A stretch of 64,000 bases of DNA from Parcubacteria group bacterium (GCA_041657845.1 JBBABD010000001.1:1-64000), one strand, 5' to 3'; positions 45,130-52,627 are shown, numbered from the stretch's first letter. Translations and numbers: made by a program. The notes: generated from the letters alone by a model not told the origin.

Positions 45130-46506
45130 CTAGTGGATCTTTTCCCTCATTAAATGAGCAAAACAAAATGGATCCCCTCCCAATAGCTTCCCGCCCTTAA
45201 TCTTCCCTCCGGTCAAAATGACAGTTGATCTGCATTTTCCTCTGCATTCTTTTTTATAGAAACTACATTTCAAACAATCTATCTTTTTAGCATTTCTATA
45301 ATGTTCCGCCATTGAATGATGCCATATTTCATCAACTGACATGCCTATAGCATTCGGACCAATAAATTCGGGGTAATCAATAAGAAATGGGCATGCCACA
45401 ACCCTACCGTCAGGAAGAATGGAAATATCCCTAATTAATGCTCCGCATTCTGAATTATCAAAGGGGAACGGATTTTGAGATTTATCCTTTAAATTATAAT
45501 TAAACAAATCCTTGTGTTTTAAGAGGACTTTAATTCCAGAATTGATAACTTCTTTTTTACTTCTTAAATCTTGAATTTTTTTAGCAAATTTTTTATATTG
45601 GTTCGCAGTTAGAATCAATTTATTGGTATCGTTGTCAATCGCTCTTCCTGATGGTTTTAATGGAATAAAATTTATGTCGCATTTATATTCCATAGCCACT
45701 TCCACTAAAAAATCTGTTTCTCTTATATTATCAGATCCAATAGCCACATTGATTACAACTGGTATTTTATTTTTCGAATTTTCATTATATTCATGAAGTT
45801 TTTTAAGATTTTCCGCTACCAAATTATATGCTCCTTTTGTTCTTCTTTTATCATTGATTTTTTCACTGCCCTCAAGACTTATTACCAAATCCCTAATGCC
45901 AGAATTAATAATTTTTTTAAACATTTCATTATTCCAGCACCCATTGCTATTGAGACTCACCACCATCCCTAAACCATTTGCGTATTTTATAGTTTCAAAT
46001 AAATATTTATCAACTGTCGGTTCACCGCCGGTAATCCGCCACTCCGTCGCACCAGCATCAAAAAACTTTTTAATGATTTTTCTTGTTTGATTGATTGTGC
46101 GTTTTTTTTCTGAAAAATTGATATTTCCACTTCTAGCGTAGCAATGATGACAGTTTAAGTTACACTTTCTTGTAAATGTATCATATACCCTCAGAGGCGC
46201 ACTGAGACAATTTTTTGATTTTATACTTTTAGATTTTACCAGCCTGCAATTACTAATACATATTTTATATGCATTTTTTTTAATTAATCCCATTTTCACA
46301 AAATCCTCAACATTTTTTTCATTGCTTTCGTTTATAGATTTAATATCTATAGATCCTTCATGACAAAGATACTCCAAAAAGTTAAATTTTCCTGAATCTA
46401 TAATACTTATTTCTCCAGATAGAGAATCATATATCAAACCTCCAAAATATTCATTTCTTATGGTGAATCTTCTGGATCTAAATTTCTTTTTATTTTTTCT
46501 GATCAT
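45130..46506 (-). CDS. Radical SAM/SPASM protein with PqqD-like N-terminal domain
   Basis: 458 residues. Residues ~10-77 resemble a PqqD/RRE peptide-binding domain (RNEYFGGLIYDSLSGEISII...KMGLIKK). The radical SAM core has C115-x3-C119-x2-C122 (RKCNLNCHHCYARSG), WRITGGEPT, NSNG, LEGS and PLKPSGRA, the last as in PqqE/MftC-type enzymes. The C-terminal SPASM region has cysteines in SECGALIRD, VACPF and CLKCSFYKKECRGKC for auxiliary clusters. Such fusions usually modify ribosomal peptides, but I find no precursor gene next to it; the only partner is the Gfo/Idh/MocA gene 10 bp downstream. Confidence 0.9.
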   Translation of the reverse strand: MIRKNKKKFRSRRFTIRNEYFGGLIYDSLSGEISIIDSGKFNFLEYLCHEGSIDIKSINESNEKNVEDFVKMGLIKKNAYKICISNCRLVKSKSIKSKNCLSAPLRVYDTFTRKCNLNCHHCYARSGNINFSEKKRTINQTRKIIKKFFDAGATEWRITGGEPTVDKYLFETIKYANGLGMVVSLNSNGCWNNEMFKKIINSGIRDLVISLEGSEKINDKRRTKGAYNLVAENLKKLHEYNENSKNKIPVVINVAIGSDNIRETDFLVEVAMEYKCDINFIPLKPSGRAIDNDTNKLILTANQYKKFAKKIQDLRSKKEVINSGIKVLLKHKDLFNYNLKDKSQNPFPFDNSECGALIRDISILPDGRVVACPFLIDYPEFIGPNAIGMSVDEIWHHSMAEHYRNAKKIDCLKCSFYKKECRGKCRSTVILTGGKIKGGKLLGGDPFCFAHLMREKIH

Positions 46507-46602
46507 TATTTTAATCTTAAATGAAAAATTTAATCATAAAACGTTAAAAAACCAACAAATTAAATCCTTAATTCGCAACTTTTTTAATAATATTAAATCC
46601 GT

Positions 46603-47541
46603 TCAATTCTCAATTATTTCTTTTACCGAATAATTCATCGTTCCTCTGGTCTTGTAATAATTTTTGAGCAGAATGTCAGCCAGAAGTCCAAAGATAAAAA
46701 GCTGGATTCCCACCATAATTAGAAGTGCGCCGATAAGAGGCCAGATTCTTTCTGAAAGAGCTGTTCTGAAAAATATTTTTTCCACTGCCATCCAGATTAA
46801 AACTGCAAAGCCGGCAAACAGACAGAACATTCCTCCGCCACCGAAAAGATGGACCGGACGATTGGAATATTTTCGCCAAAACCAAATGGAAACCATATCC
46901 ACAATGCCTTTGACTCCCCTTTTCCAATTGTATTTCGTTGTTCCGTGAACTCGGGGGAAATGATTGACTTTTATTTCTCCGACTTTATATCCATCAAACT
47001 GCAAAATAGCTGGCATAAAACGATGCATTTCTCCAAAAAGGTCGACATCTTTGAAACATTCGCGCTTGTAAGCTTTGAGACTGCACCCGCTATCATGAAT
47101 ATTGTCTTCTACCAGAACCTTCCGAAGCAGATTGGCCATTCGAGAAGAAAGCTTTTTCATAAAATCATCTTTCCTTTGCCATCTCCATCCGGAAACCACA
47201 TCGAATCCTTCATTCATTTTTTCTAATAATAATTTGATGTCTTTGGGATCATTTTGCAGATCGCCGTCCATCGTGATGATAACATCGCCTTTGGCCGCTT
47301 TTATTCCGGCATCAAATCCGGCCGTCTGGCCGTAATTTTTTCGGAACCGGATAAGTTTTAACGGTGTCAGTCCTTCGCAATTTTTGGCCGTTTCATCAGT
47401 CGATCCGTCATCGATAAAAATAATCTCGTAGGTTTTGCCGAGAGGCTCGCAAGCCTCGACAATCCTCTTGTGAAGTTCTTTGGCGTTGTCTTCCTCATTA
47501 TAGATAGGAACGACAACGGAAATGTCTAGTTTATTGTCCAT
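46603..47541 (-). CDS. Family 2 glycosyltransferase with two C-terminal TM helices (ArnC/DPM1-like)
   Basis: 312 residues. GT-A motifs: SVVVPIYNEEDNAKEL, IFIDDGSTDETA, ITMDGDLQNDPKDI (DxD-like), GWRWQRKD, DSGCSLKAYKRE and HGTTKYNWKRG. TM helices near 230-252 and 262-290. This is the polyprenyl-phosphate sugar synthase type, supplying donors to GT-C enzymes. A consensus-like promoter is directly upstream (47549-47577). Confidence 0.93.
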   Translation of the reverse strand: MDNKLDISVVVPIYNEEDNAKELHKRIVEACEPLGKTYEIIFIDDGSTDETAKNCEGLTPLKLIRFRKNYGQTAGFDAGIKAAKGDVIITMDGDLQNDPKDIKLLLEKMNEGFDVVSGWRWQRKDDFMKKLSSRMANLLRKVLVEDNIHDSGCSLKAYKRECFKDVDLFGEMHRFMPAILQFDGYKVGEIKVNHFPRVHGTTKYNWKRGVKGIVDMVSIWFWRKYSNRPVHLFGGGGMFCLFAGFAVLIWMAVEKIFFRTALSERIWPLIGALLIMVGIQLFIFGLLADILLKNYYKTRGTMNYSVKEIIEN

Positions 47542-47548
47542 AATAATG

Positions 47549-47577
47549 ATTTTATCCGATTTCTAAAGAATTGGCAA
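47549..47577 (-). promoter_or_regulatory. sigma70-type promoter for the ArnC-like GT2
   Basis: Minus-strand TTGCCA (47572-47577), 17-nt spacer, TAAAAT (47549-47554), about 8 bp before the ATG at 47541. The predicted transcript start is at or next to the start codon, so the mRNA may be nearly leaderless. Confidence 0.65.
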
Positions 47578-47618
47578 ATGCACCGAATCTAGAAAATCAA
47601 TAGCCATAAAACAGAAGC

Positions 47619-47646
47619 TTGACTTTAATAATTATGGTGTTAAAAT
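47619..47646 (+). promoter_or_regulatory. Promoter of the DUF4143 ATPase gene, overlapping repeat 1
   Basis: TTGACT (47619-47624), 16-nt spacer, TAAAAT (47641-47646). The spacer is almost exactly the first copy of a 19-bp direct repeat, so a bound protein would block RNA polymerase. Confidence 0.65.
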
Positions 47647-47676
47647 ACACATATACATTAATAATTATGGTGTTAA
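47625..47676. repeat. Twin 19-bp direct repeats, likely operator
   Basis: TTAATAATTATGGTGTTAA occurs identically at 47625-47643 and 47658-47676, 33 bp apart (about three helical turns). Copy 1 fills the promoter spacer and copy 2 ends 4 bp before the ATG at 47681. Confidence 0.85.
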
Positions 47677-47680
47677 TTAT

Positions 47681-48922
47681 ATGATAGATATTCGCAGAAA
47701 ATTATTCGATGAATTGAAGAATAACCTTAAAACAAAGGAAATTTTACTAATTGTTGGACCTCGCCAAGCCGGAAAAACAACCTTAATGAACAAACTCCGG
47801 ATTTTCCTTGAGGAAAAGGGAGAAAAAAGCGTCTTTTTGAATTTGGACTTTGAAAAAGATGCGGCTTCGTTCGTTTCCCAAGATGCTCTTGTTAGAAAAT
47901 TAGAATTGGAATTAGGAAAAGAAAAAGGGTTTGTTTTTATAGACGAAATTCAAAGGAAAGAAAATGCCGGACTTTTTTTGAAAGGAATCTACGATATGGA
48001 ATTGCCATACAAATTCATTATCTCCGGTTCGGGAAGTTTGGAGCTTAAAGAAAAAATACATGAATCTCTGGCTGGAAGAAAAAGAATATTTGAACTTTCC
48101 ACGGTCAGCTTCGAAGAATTTGTTAATTTTAAAACTAACTACAAATACAGCCAAAAACTGAACGATTTTTTTTCCATTGAAAATGAAACATCATTGTCTC
48201 TTTTGAATGAATATCTTAATTTTGGAGGATATCCGAGAGTCATCCTAGAAAGCATGCTCGCGGAAAAAAATAGGACTATCAGTGAAATATTCAGAAGCTA
48301 CACCGAAAAAGATATCGCCTATTTTTTAGGAGCAAACAAGATCGAAAAATTCGGATTGTTAATAAAACTTTTAGCCGACCAATCCGGAAAAATTATTAAC
48401 TATTCGGAATTGGCCAAAGAAACAGGAATAAGTTTTCAGACGTTGAAAAATTATCTTTGGTATGCTGAAAAAACCTTTTCTATTCGGACAATATCACCGT
48501 ATTTCAAAAACAAACGCAAAGAAATAACCCGTTCTCCGCTAGCATATTTCTACGATTTGGGTTTTAGAAATTTCTCGCTAGGGTTATTTGGCAATCTTGC
48601 TCAACCAGACCAGCTTGGATTTGTTTTTCAAAATCTTGTCGCAAACAGACTGCATGAAAAAATAGCAAATACTGCTAAAAACTTGGGTTTCTGGAGGACA
48701 CTGGATAAAGCCGAGGTTGATTTCATAATTAGTGAGGGGAAATCAGCTCTTCCTGTTGAAGTAAAATATTCACGGCTTAAAAAGCCTCAAATAACCAGAT
48801 CTCTTGGAAATTTCATAAAAGCATATTCTCCCACTGAAGCTTGGATTGTAAATTTGACTTTAGAAACAGAAATAAAAATAGAGAATACAACAGTTAAATT
48901 CATACCTTTTTACAAATTATAA
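47681..48922 (+). CDS. ATP-binding protein with DUF4143 domain
   Basis: 413 residues. Walker A GPRQAGKTTL (26-35), Walker B FVFIDEIQ (~86-93), sensor-like FIISGSGSLELK, SLAGR motif, then the DUF4143 part with the helix-turn-helix-like YSELAKETGISFQTLKNYLWYAEKTF (~243-268) and a C-terminal nuclease-like VDFIISEGKSALPVEVKYS (D..E-V-K, PD-(D/E)XK style). The family is common, mobile and poorly understood. It has its own promoter with twin operator-like repeats and may autoregulate. No partner toxin gene is evident. Confidence 0.92.
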   Translation: MIDIRRKLFDELKNNLKTKEILLIVGPRQAGKTTLMNKLRIFLEEKGEKSVFLNLDFEKDAASFVSQDALVRKLELELGKEKGFVFIDEIQRKENAGLFLKGIYDMELPYKFIISGSGSLELKEKIHESLAGRKRIFELSTVSFEEFVNFKTNYKYSQKLNDFFSIENETSLSLLNEYLNFGGYPRVILESMLAEKNRTISEIFRSYTEKDIAYFLGANKIEKFGLLIKLLADQSGKIINYSELAKETGISFQTLKNYLWYAEKTFSIRTISPYFKNKRKEITRSPLAYFYDLGFRNFSLGLFGNLAQPDQLGFVFQNLVANRLHEKIANTAKNLGFWRTLDKAEVDFIISEGKSALPVEVKYSRLKKPQITRSLGNFIKAYSPTEAWIVNLTLETEIKIENTTVKFIPFYKL

Positions 48923-48927
48923 AGTAA

Positions 48928-48956
48928 TTGACGCTCGAACAGACTGGCAGTATAAT
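48928..48956 (+). promoter_or_regulatory. Consensus promoter of a leaderless small gene
   Basis: TTGACG (48928-48933), 17-nt spacer, TATAAT (48951-48956). The expected transcription start, 6-7 nt downstream, coincides with the A of the ATG at 48963. Confidence 0.8.
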
Positions 48957-48962
48957 TTATTT

Positions 48963-49139
48963 ATGAACATTACGAAATGCGATATTTGCAAAAAAACAAT
49001 AAAGAAAGACTCAAAAAGCCTATATATAGGATTGGGTAGTATTTTTTCTAATCATATTGAAATATGTGAAAATTGCGGAAAACCTGTAATGAAACTGCTA
49101 AAGGATAAGAAGCTAATAGAAAGTAAGCGAACTAGCTAG
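48963..49139 (+). CDS. Small zinc-ribbon protein, predicted leaderless
   Basis: 58 residues: MNITKCDICKKTIKKD at the start, then IEICENCGKPVMK. The two CxxC pairs (C6/C9 and C35/C38) form a likely zinc ribbon, followed by a basic tail ending ESKRTS. No signal peptide or TM segment. It has no ribosome binding site, but a consensus promoter places the transcript start on the ATG itself. It lies between the DUF4143 ATPase and the SpoIID gene on the same strand. Function unknown; DNA/RNA binding or protein docking are possible. Confidence 0.7.
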   Translation: MNITKCDICKKTIKKDSKSLYIGLGSIFSNHIEICENCGKPVMKLLKDKKLIESKRTS

Positions 49140-49191
49140 AAAAAAATTCAGATGCAAGACTCAAAAAACCAGCCGTGCGCCGGATTTTTGT

Positions 49192-49220
49192 TTGGCAATA
49201 AGTCCAAAATTTGCTATAAT
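49192..49220 (+). promoter_or_regulatory. Extended -10 promoter of the SpoIID-domain gene
   Basis: TTGGCA (49192-49197), 17-nt spacer, TATAAT (49215-49220) with an upstream TG (TTTGCTATAAT). Transcript start should be near 49227. Confidence 0.75.
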
Positions 49221-49246
49221 TGAAGCGTTAAAAATTGAAAAACAAA

Positions 49247-50704
49247 ATGATGAAGAAAATAATCGCTTTTTTTGTGTTTTTGTCATTCTTGTCCGCTTTC
49301 TTCCCCAGCACTAGACCCGCCAAGGCGGATGATAGTCTTGTTTCGGTATATAGCTTTTGGAGCAAAACATCTTCTTATCGTTTTTTGACTTCATCGGCAT
49401 CGGAAATCAAAAGCCTCTCTTCAAACAGCAACTGGGAAAGTGAAGGAATCTTGTGGTATGCCTATTCATCAAAGCAAAATGATACTGTTCCTATTTATAG
49501 AATAAAAAGTAGCACATACTCATATTATTATTACACGGCTTCAAAATCAAAAAGGAGCAGTTTGATAAAAACAAAGGGCTGGGTCGACAAAGGAATTGCT
49601 TTCTATGCCTATGCCAGCAAGCAAGATGCCACAACGCCTGTATATGCGCTAAAAAATTCAAAAACCAAAAAATATTTCTATACTTCAAGCCCGGGAGAAA
49701 AAAATTGTATGCTAACGGACAGCACATGGACTGGCGGAGAAACGGCTTTTTGGGTTCCAAAAGAAAATGCCAACGTCTCAGATTATGAAACCACCTGCCG
49801 AGCATCTTATGGACCGGAAATTAGCGTTGGTCTCTGGAGCTATACCAAAAAGGATTTGCAAAGTGGATATTTCAAAATAAAAGCCAACAAGGATTATACG
49901 ATAAAAGATAAGGATGGAGACAGAATAACTACAATTTCGGCAGGCACCATAACAAAAGTGAAATACAATGGAGATAAGGATCTTTTGGTTTATAGCTCAA
50001 TAAAAGACAGGACATTCAGCAAAGAAGTGAGCTTTGACGCCAAAGATGGAAATAATTCCAATCTGGTTTTTGACATCTACCGCCCCGGATCCAGCTACGA
50101 TCAATATCGGGGAAAGATAAAAATAAAATATTATGACAACGATAACATTTGGGTTGTCAACACTCTTCCGATGGAACAATATGTCTGGGGAATGGGAGAA
50201 ACGACGGGAACCGGACCATTCGAGCACACCAAAGTTATGACCACAATGTTCCGAACTTACGGCTATTGGTACAAAGAATACGCCACCAAATATTTGAAAT
50301 ATGGATTCACCATCCGAAGCGATTCAGGATCCCAAATTTATCGAGGTTACGATTGGGAGAAAAAATATCCCAATATCAAAAAAGCGGCGGAAAGTACCAA
50401 GGGAATCATTGTTAAATATAAAAACGAGATTGCGCTGACTCCATACAGTTCTTGGAGCGATGGAAGAACTCGAAGTTTTGAAGAACGCTGGGGATCGGAT
50501 GATTACCCATGGTGTAAATCAGTAAAGGATCCGTACGGAAAACATCCATCGCTTAGTACCAAAAAGCTGGAAGCGGCCGGAAATCATATGGTCGGACTGA
50601 TTGCCAACGGATCACTAAAACTGGCCGGAAGCAAATACAAAAAGAAATATGACTGGATACTCAAATATTATTACACCAAAGTATCGCTTGCGAAAATGTA
50701 TTAA
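49247..50704 (+). CDS. Secreted SpoIID/LytB-domain protein with N-terminal repeat domain
   Basis: 485 residues from ATG 49247 (a TTG at 49235 in frame is less likely). Signal peptide to about residue 28 (FFPSTRPAKA). Residues ~30-165 hold three or four repeats of ~40 residues with paired motifs like VYSFWSKTSSYRFLTSS, IYRIKSSTYSYYYYTAS and VYALKNSKTKKYFYTSS, the DUF5648-type beta-propeller/trefoil repeat, possibly wall- or glycan-binding. From ~225 the SpoIID domain follows: VVNTLPMEQYVWGMGET, TTMFRTYGYWY, TPYSSWSDGRT. SpoIID enzymes are lytic transglycosylases on denuded glycan; catalytic Glu is likely in MEQY. It probably remodels the wall. Confidence 0.88.
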   Translation: MMKKIIAFFVFLSFLSAFFPSTRPAKADDSLVSVYSFWSKTSSYRFLTSSASEIKSLSSNSNWESEGILWYAYSSKQNDTVPIYRIKSSTYSYYYYTASKSKRSSLIKTKGWVDKGIAFYAYASKQDATTPVYALKNSKTKKYFYTSSPGEKNCMLTDSTWTGGETAFWVPKENANVSDYETTCRASYGPEISVGLWSYTKKDLQSGYFKIKANKDYTIKDKDGDRITTISAGTITKVKYNGDKDLLVYSSIKDRTFSKEVSFDAKDGNNSNLVFDIYRPGSSYDQYRGKIKIKYYDNDNIWVVNTLPMEQYVWGMGETTGTGPFEHTKVMTTMFRTYGYWYKEYATKYLKYGFTIRSDSGSQIYRGYDWEKKYPNIKKAAESTKGIIVKYKNEIALTPYSSWSDGRTRSFEERWGSDDYPWCKSVKDPYGKHPSLSTKKLEAAGNHMVGLIANGSLKLAGSKYKKKYDWILKYYYTKVSLAKMY

Positions 50705-50748
50705 CGGAGTTATAAGATTGGGACTTACGCATTTTAAATAATAATTAT

Positions 50749-50858
50749 GTCATCCTGCGAAAGCAGGAATCTACGCAAACGATAATTGAGAGTTTAACGT
50801 GTAAATATCATACTGGCGTAATTCGATAATGTAGATTCCTGGTCAAGCCAGGAATGAC
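50749..50858 (-). repeat. REP/MITE-like palindromic element, copy B (inverted)
   Basis: 110 bp starting GTCATCCTGCGAAAGCAGGA and ending CCTGGTCAAGCCAGGAATGAC. Its reverse complement matches copy A at 18153-18264 at both ends and across much of the middle. The end of the element supplies an ATG at 50854 that is in frame with the next gene. Confidence 0.9.
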
Positions 50859-50898
50859 AACCAAACGCGTAATTTATAAAAATTATAAAATTTTCAAG

Positions 50899-51429
50899 AT
50901 GTTTAAAAAGATTATTCTGATATTATTCATAATCGCCCTGGGATTGCTGGCCTATTTCGCCTATCCGATTGTTAAAAATCGCTATTTTAAAAACGAAAGT
51001 TCAATTAAGAATGAAGAACAGGGATCAAATGAAAATACAATCATGAATAATGGAAATGAATCAGAAGATGAAAAAAACAACACCAGTGATGTTGAAAACG
51101 AAGAAAACTCAGCTTCAAGCAACGAAGTTAAGGATGAAATTGACGAATCAGGAGATGCTGTTAACATTACAGCCAAAGATTGCGACAATGAATGTTTAAA
51201 TTTCCAAGAGAATGAAAGCAGTTTAAGATATTGTCAAGACATCTGCGACATTTCTTCGACCAAGGACAGTGATAATTGCGAAAGCAAAACCGGAACAGAT
51301 AAGGATTACTGCTTCAAAAATCAAGCAGTTGCAAAAACCGATCTGAAAATTTGCAATTCAATAGCTGATGCAAAAATAAAATCCGCCTGTAAAAACCGAG
51401 TGACAGAAGATTTGCTGGAAAATCAGTGA
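50899..51429 (+). CDS. Membrane-anchored cysteine-rich hypothetical protein
   Basis: Not recognised. From ATG 50899 (MFKKIILILFIIALGLLAYF) it has 176 residues; an ATG at 50854 inside the REP element would add 15. One N-terminal TM helix (~4-25), a low-complexity acidic linker rich in N, E and S (~30-105), then a compact domain with eight cysteines (CDNEC, YC, IC, NC, YC, IC, AC) that could form four disulfides outside the membrane. The pattern resembles small extracytoplasmic repeats seen in candidate phyla bacteria. The stop TGA lies in the left inverted repeat of the GxxExxY unit. Confidence 0.75.
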   Translation: MFKKIILILFIIALGLLAYFAYPIVKNRYFKNESSIKNEEQGSNENTIMNNGNESEDEKNNTSDVENEENSASSNEVKDEIDESGDAVNITAKDCDNECLNFQENESSLRYCQDICDISSTKDSDNCESKTGTDKDYCFKNQAVAKTDLKICNSIADAKIKSACKNRVTEDLLENQ

Positions 51430-51927
51430 TGCTAATATGCAAATCTTATGCTAATCTGCTAATTGCGAATAAATTATGAGGAGAGATGAATTAATTTACT
51501 CTGATTTGTCTTATGAAATATTCGGCATATTATTCAAAGTCCAAAATGAATTAGGCAGATATTGCAATGAAAAGCAATATGGAGATTCTATAGAAGAAAA
51601 ATTAAAAGAAAACAAAATTAGCTATGCGAGAGAAAAAACATTGCCAGTGTCGTTTGAGGGAGAAAAGATAAACAGAAATAAGGTTGATTTTATCATAGAA
51701 AACAAAATAATATTAGAATTGAAATGCTCCAATTTCACTACTAAAGAAAATTACTACCAATTAAGAAGATACCTTTCTGCATATAATTTGAAACTTGGAA
51801 TTTTAGTAAATTTCAGGGATAAATATCTAAAACCAAAAAGAATATTAAATTCAGAATGCAAAGAGTATTAAGATATATTAGCATGAAATAATTCGCGGCA
51901 TTCGCATCAATTAGCATATTAGCATCA
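51427..51927. mobile_element. Possible small mobile unit: GxxExxY gene between inverted word-repeats
   Basis: TGATGCTAATATGC (51427-51440) and its exact inverse GCATATTAGCATCA (51914-51927) bracket one gene. Inside these the spacers continue with TGCTAAT words on the left and ATTAGCA words on the right, plus AATTCGC/GCGAATA, so the two spacers are imperfect inverted copies over ~50 bp. The left arm includes the stop codon of the upstream gene. No transposase, so any mobility would depend on the nuclease-like protein or on host factors (inference). Confidence 0.5.
51476..51871 (+). CDS. GxxExxY protein (PD-(D/E)XK nuclease-like)
   Basis: 131 residues of the GxxExxY family. The signature region reads ELGRYCNEKQYGDSIEE (E32, Y35); the naming Gly is Tyr29, as in the GRxCNEKQY variant. 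The nuclease-like core is KVDFIIENKIILELKC (D71, E81-x-K83). The conserved tail LRRYLSAYNLKLGILVNF is present. Biological role is not established for the family. It is enclosed by inverted word-repeat spacers and interrupts an otherwise glycan-related plus-strand series. Confidence 0.88.
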   Translation: MRRDELIYSDLSYEIFGILFKVQNELGRYCNEKQYGDSIEEKLKENKISYAREKTLPVSFEGEKINRNKVDFIIENKIILELKCSNFTTKENYYQLRRYLSAYNLKLGILVNFRDKYLKPKRILNSECKEY

Positions 51928-51931
51928 TATT

Positions 51932-52609
51932 ATGAAAATTTTTATCGTTATTCCCGCTTTTAATGAAGGAACTGTGATTCAGGATGTTATAAGAGAAATA
52001 AAAGAAGAAGGATATGAAAATATTATCATCGTTGACGATGGAAGCAAGGATAATACCTATTCAAAAGCCAAAGAAATAAAAGGGATTACTGCCCTGAGAC
52101 ACAAAATCAATCGAGGAAAAGGAGCGGCTACCAAAACCGGCATTGAAGCGGCAAAATTGCTTGGAGCTGATATTATTGTTACAATGGATGGAGATGGACA
52201 GCATGACCCCAAAGACATCAAAAAACTCGTAGAACCGATAATCAAAAATGAATTCGACGTTGTTTTGGGCACAAGACTTAAAAATCCCGAGGGTATGCCC
52301 TTGTACAAGAGATTGCATAATTGGATCGCAAATCTGGTAACTTGGTACTTGTTTGGCATCTGGGTAACCGACAGTCAGTCGGGTTTTCGCGTTTATTCGC
52401 GAAAATCCGCAGATTCAATCAACACAAGATATGATCGGTATGAATATGACAGCGAGGTAATCCGAGAAATTTATTTGCGAAAACTCAGCTTCACGGAGAT
52501 CCCAATCACTGTCAGATATACTGAATATTCTATGGGAAAGGAACACGGCCAAGGAATTATAAACGGATTCAAAACGTTATACAAAATGATTTGGAGGCTA
52601 ATGAATTAG
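51932..52609 (+). CDS. Family 2 glycosyltransferase (polyprenyl-phosphate mannosyl/glucosyltransferase type)
   Basis: 225 residues, soluble GT-A enzyme. Motifs: FIVIPAFNEGTVIQDVI, IIIVDDGSKDNT, VTMDGDGQHDPKDI, and DSQSGFRVYSRKSADSI. Lacks C-terminal TM helices, but the adjacent DUF2304 membrane protein probably provides the anchor. Start is directly after a word-repeat spacer with no ribosome binding site. First gene of the run 51932-56592. Confidence 0.92.
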   Translation: MKIFIVIPAFNEGTVIQDVIREIKEEGYENIIIVDDGSKDNTYSKAKEIKGITALRHKINRGKGAATKTGIEAAKLLGADIIVTMDGDGQHDPKDIKKLVEPIIKNEFDVVLGTRLKNPEGMPLYKRLHNWIANLVTWYLFGIWVTDSQSGFRVYSRKSADSINTRYDRYEYDSEVIREIYLRKLSFTEIPITVRYTEYSMGKEHGQGIINGFKTLYKMIWRLMN

Positions 52610-52627
52610 ATCATTATAAACGCCACT

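Noticed and set aside
46507..46602. Precursor peptide gene next to the radical SAM gene
   Set aside because: No start codon with a plausible open frame on the minus strand in the gap, and only 10 bp separate the two downstream genes.
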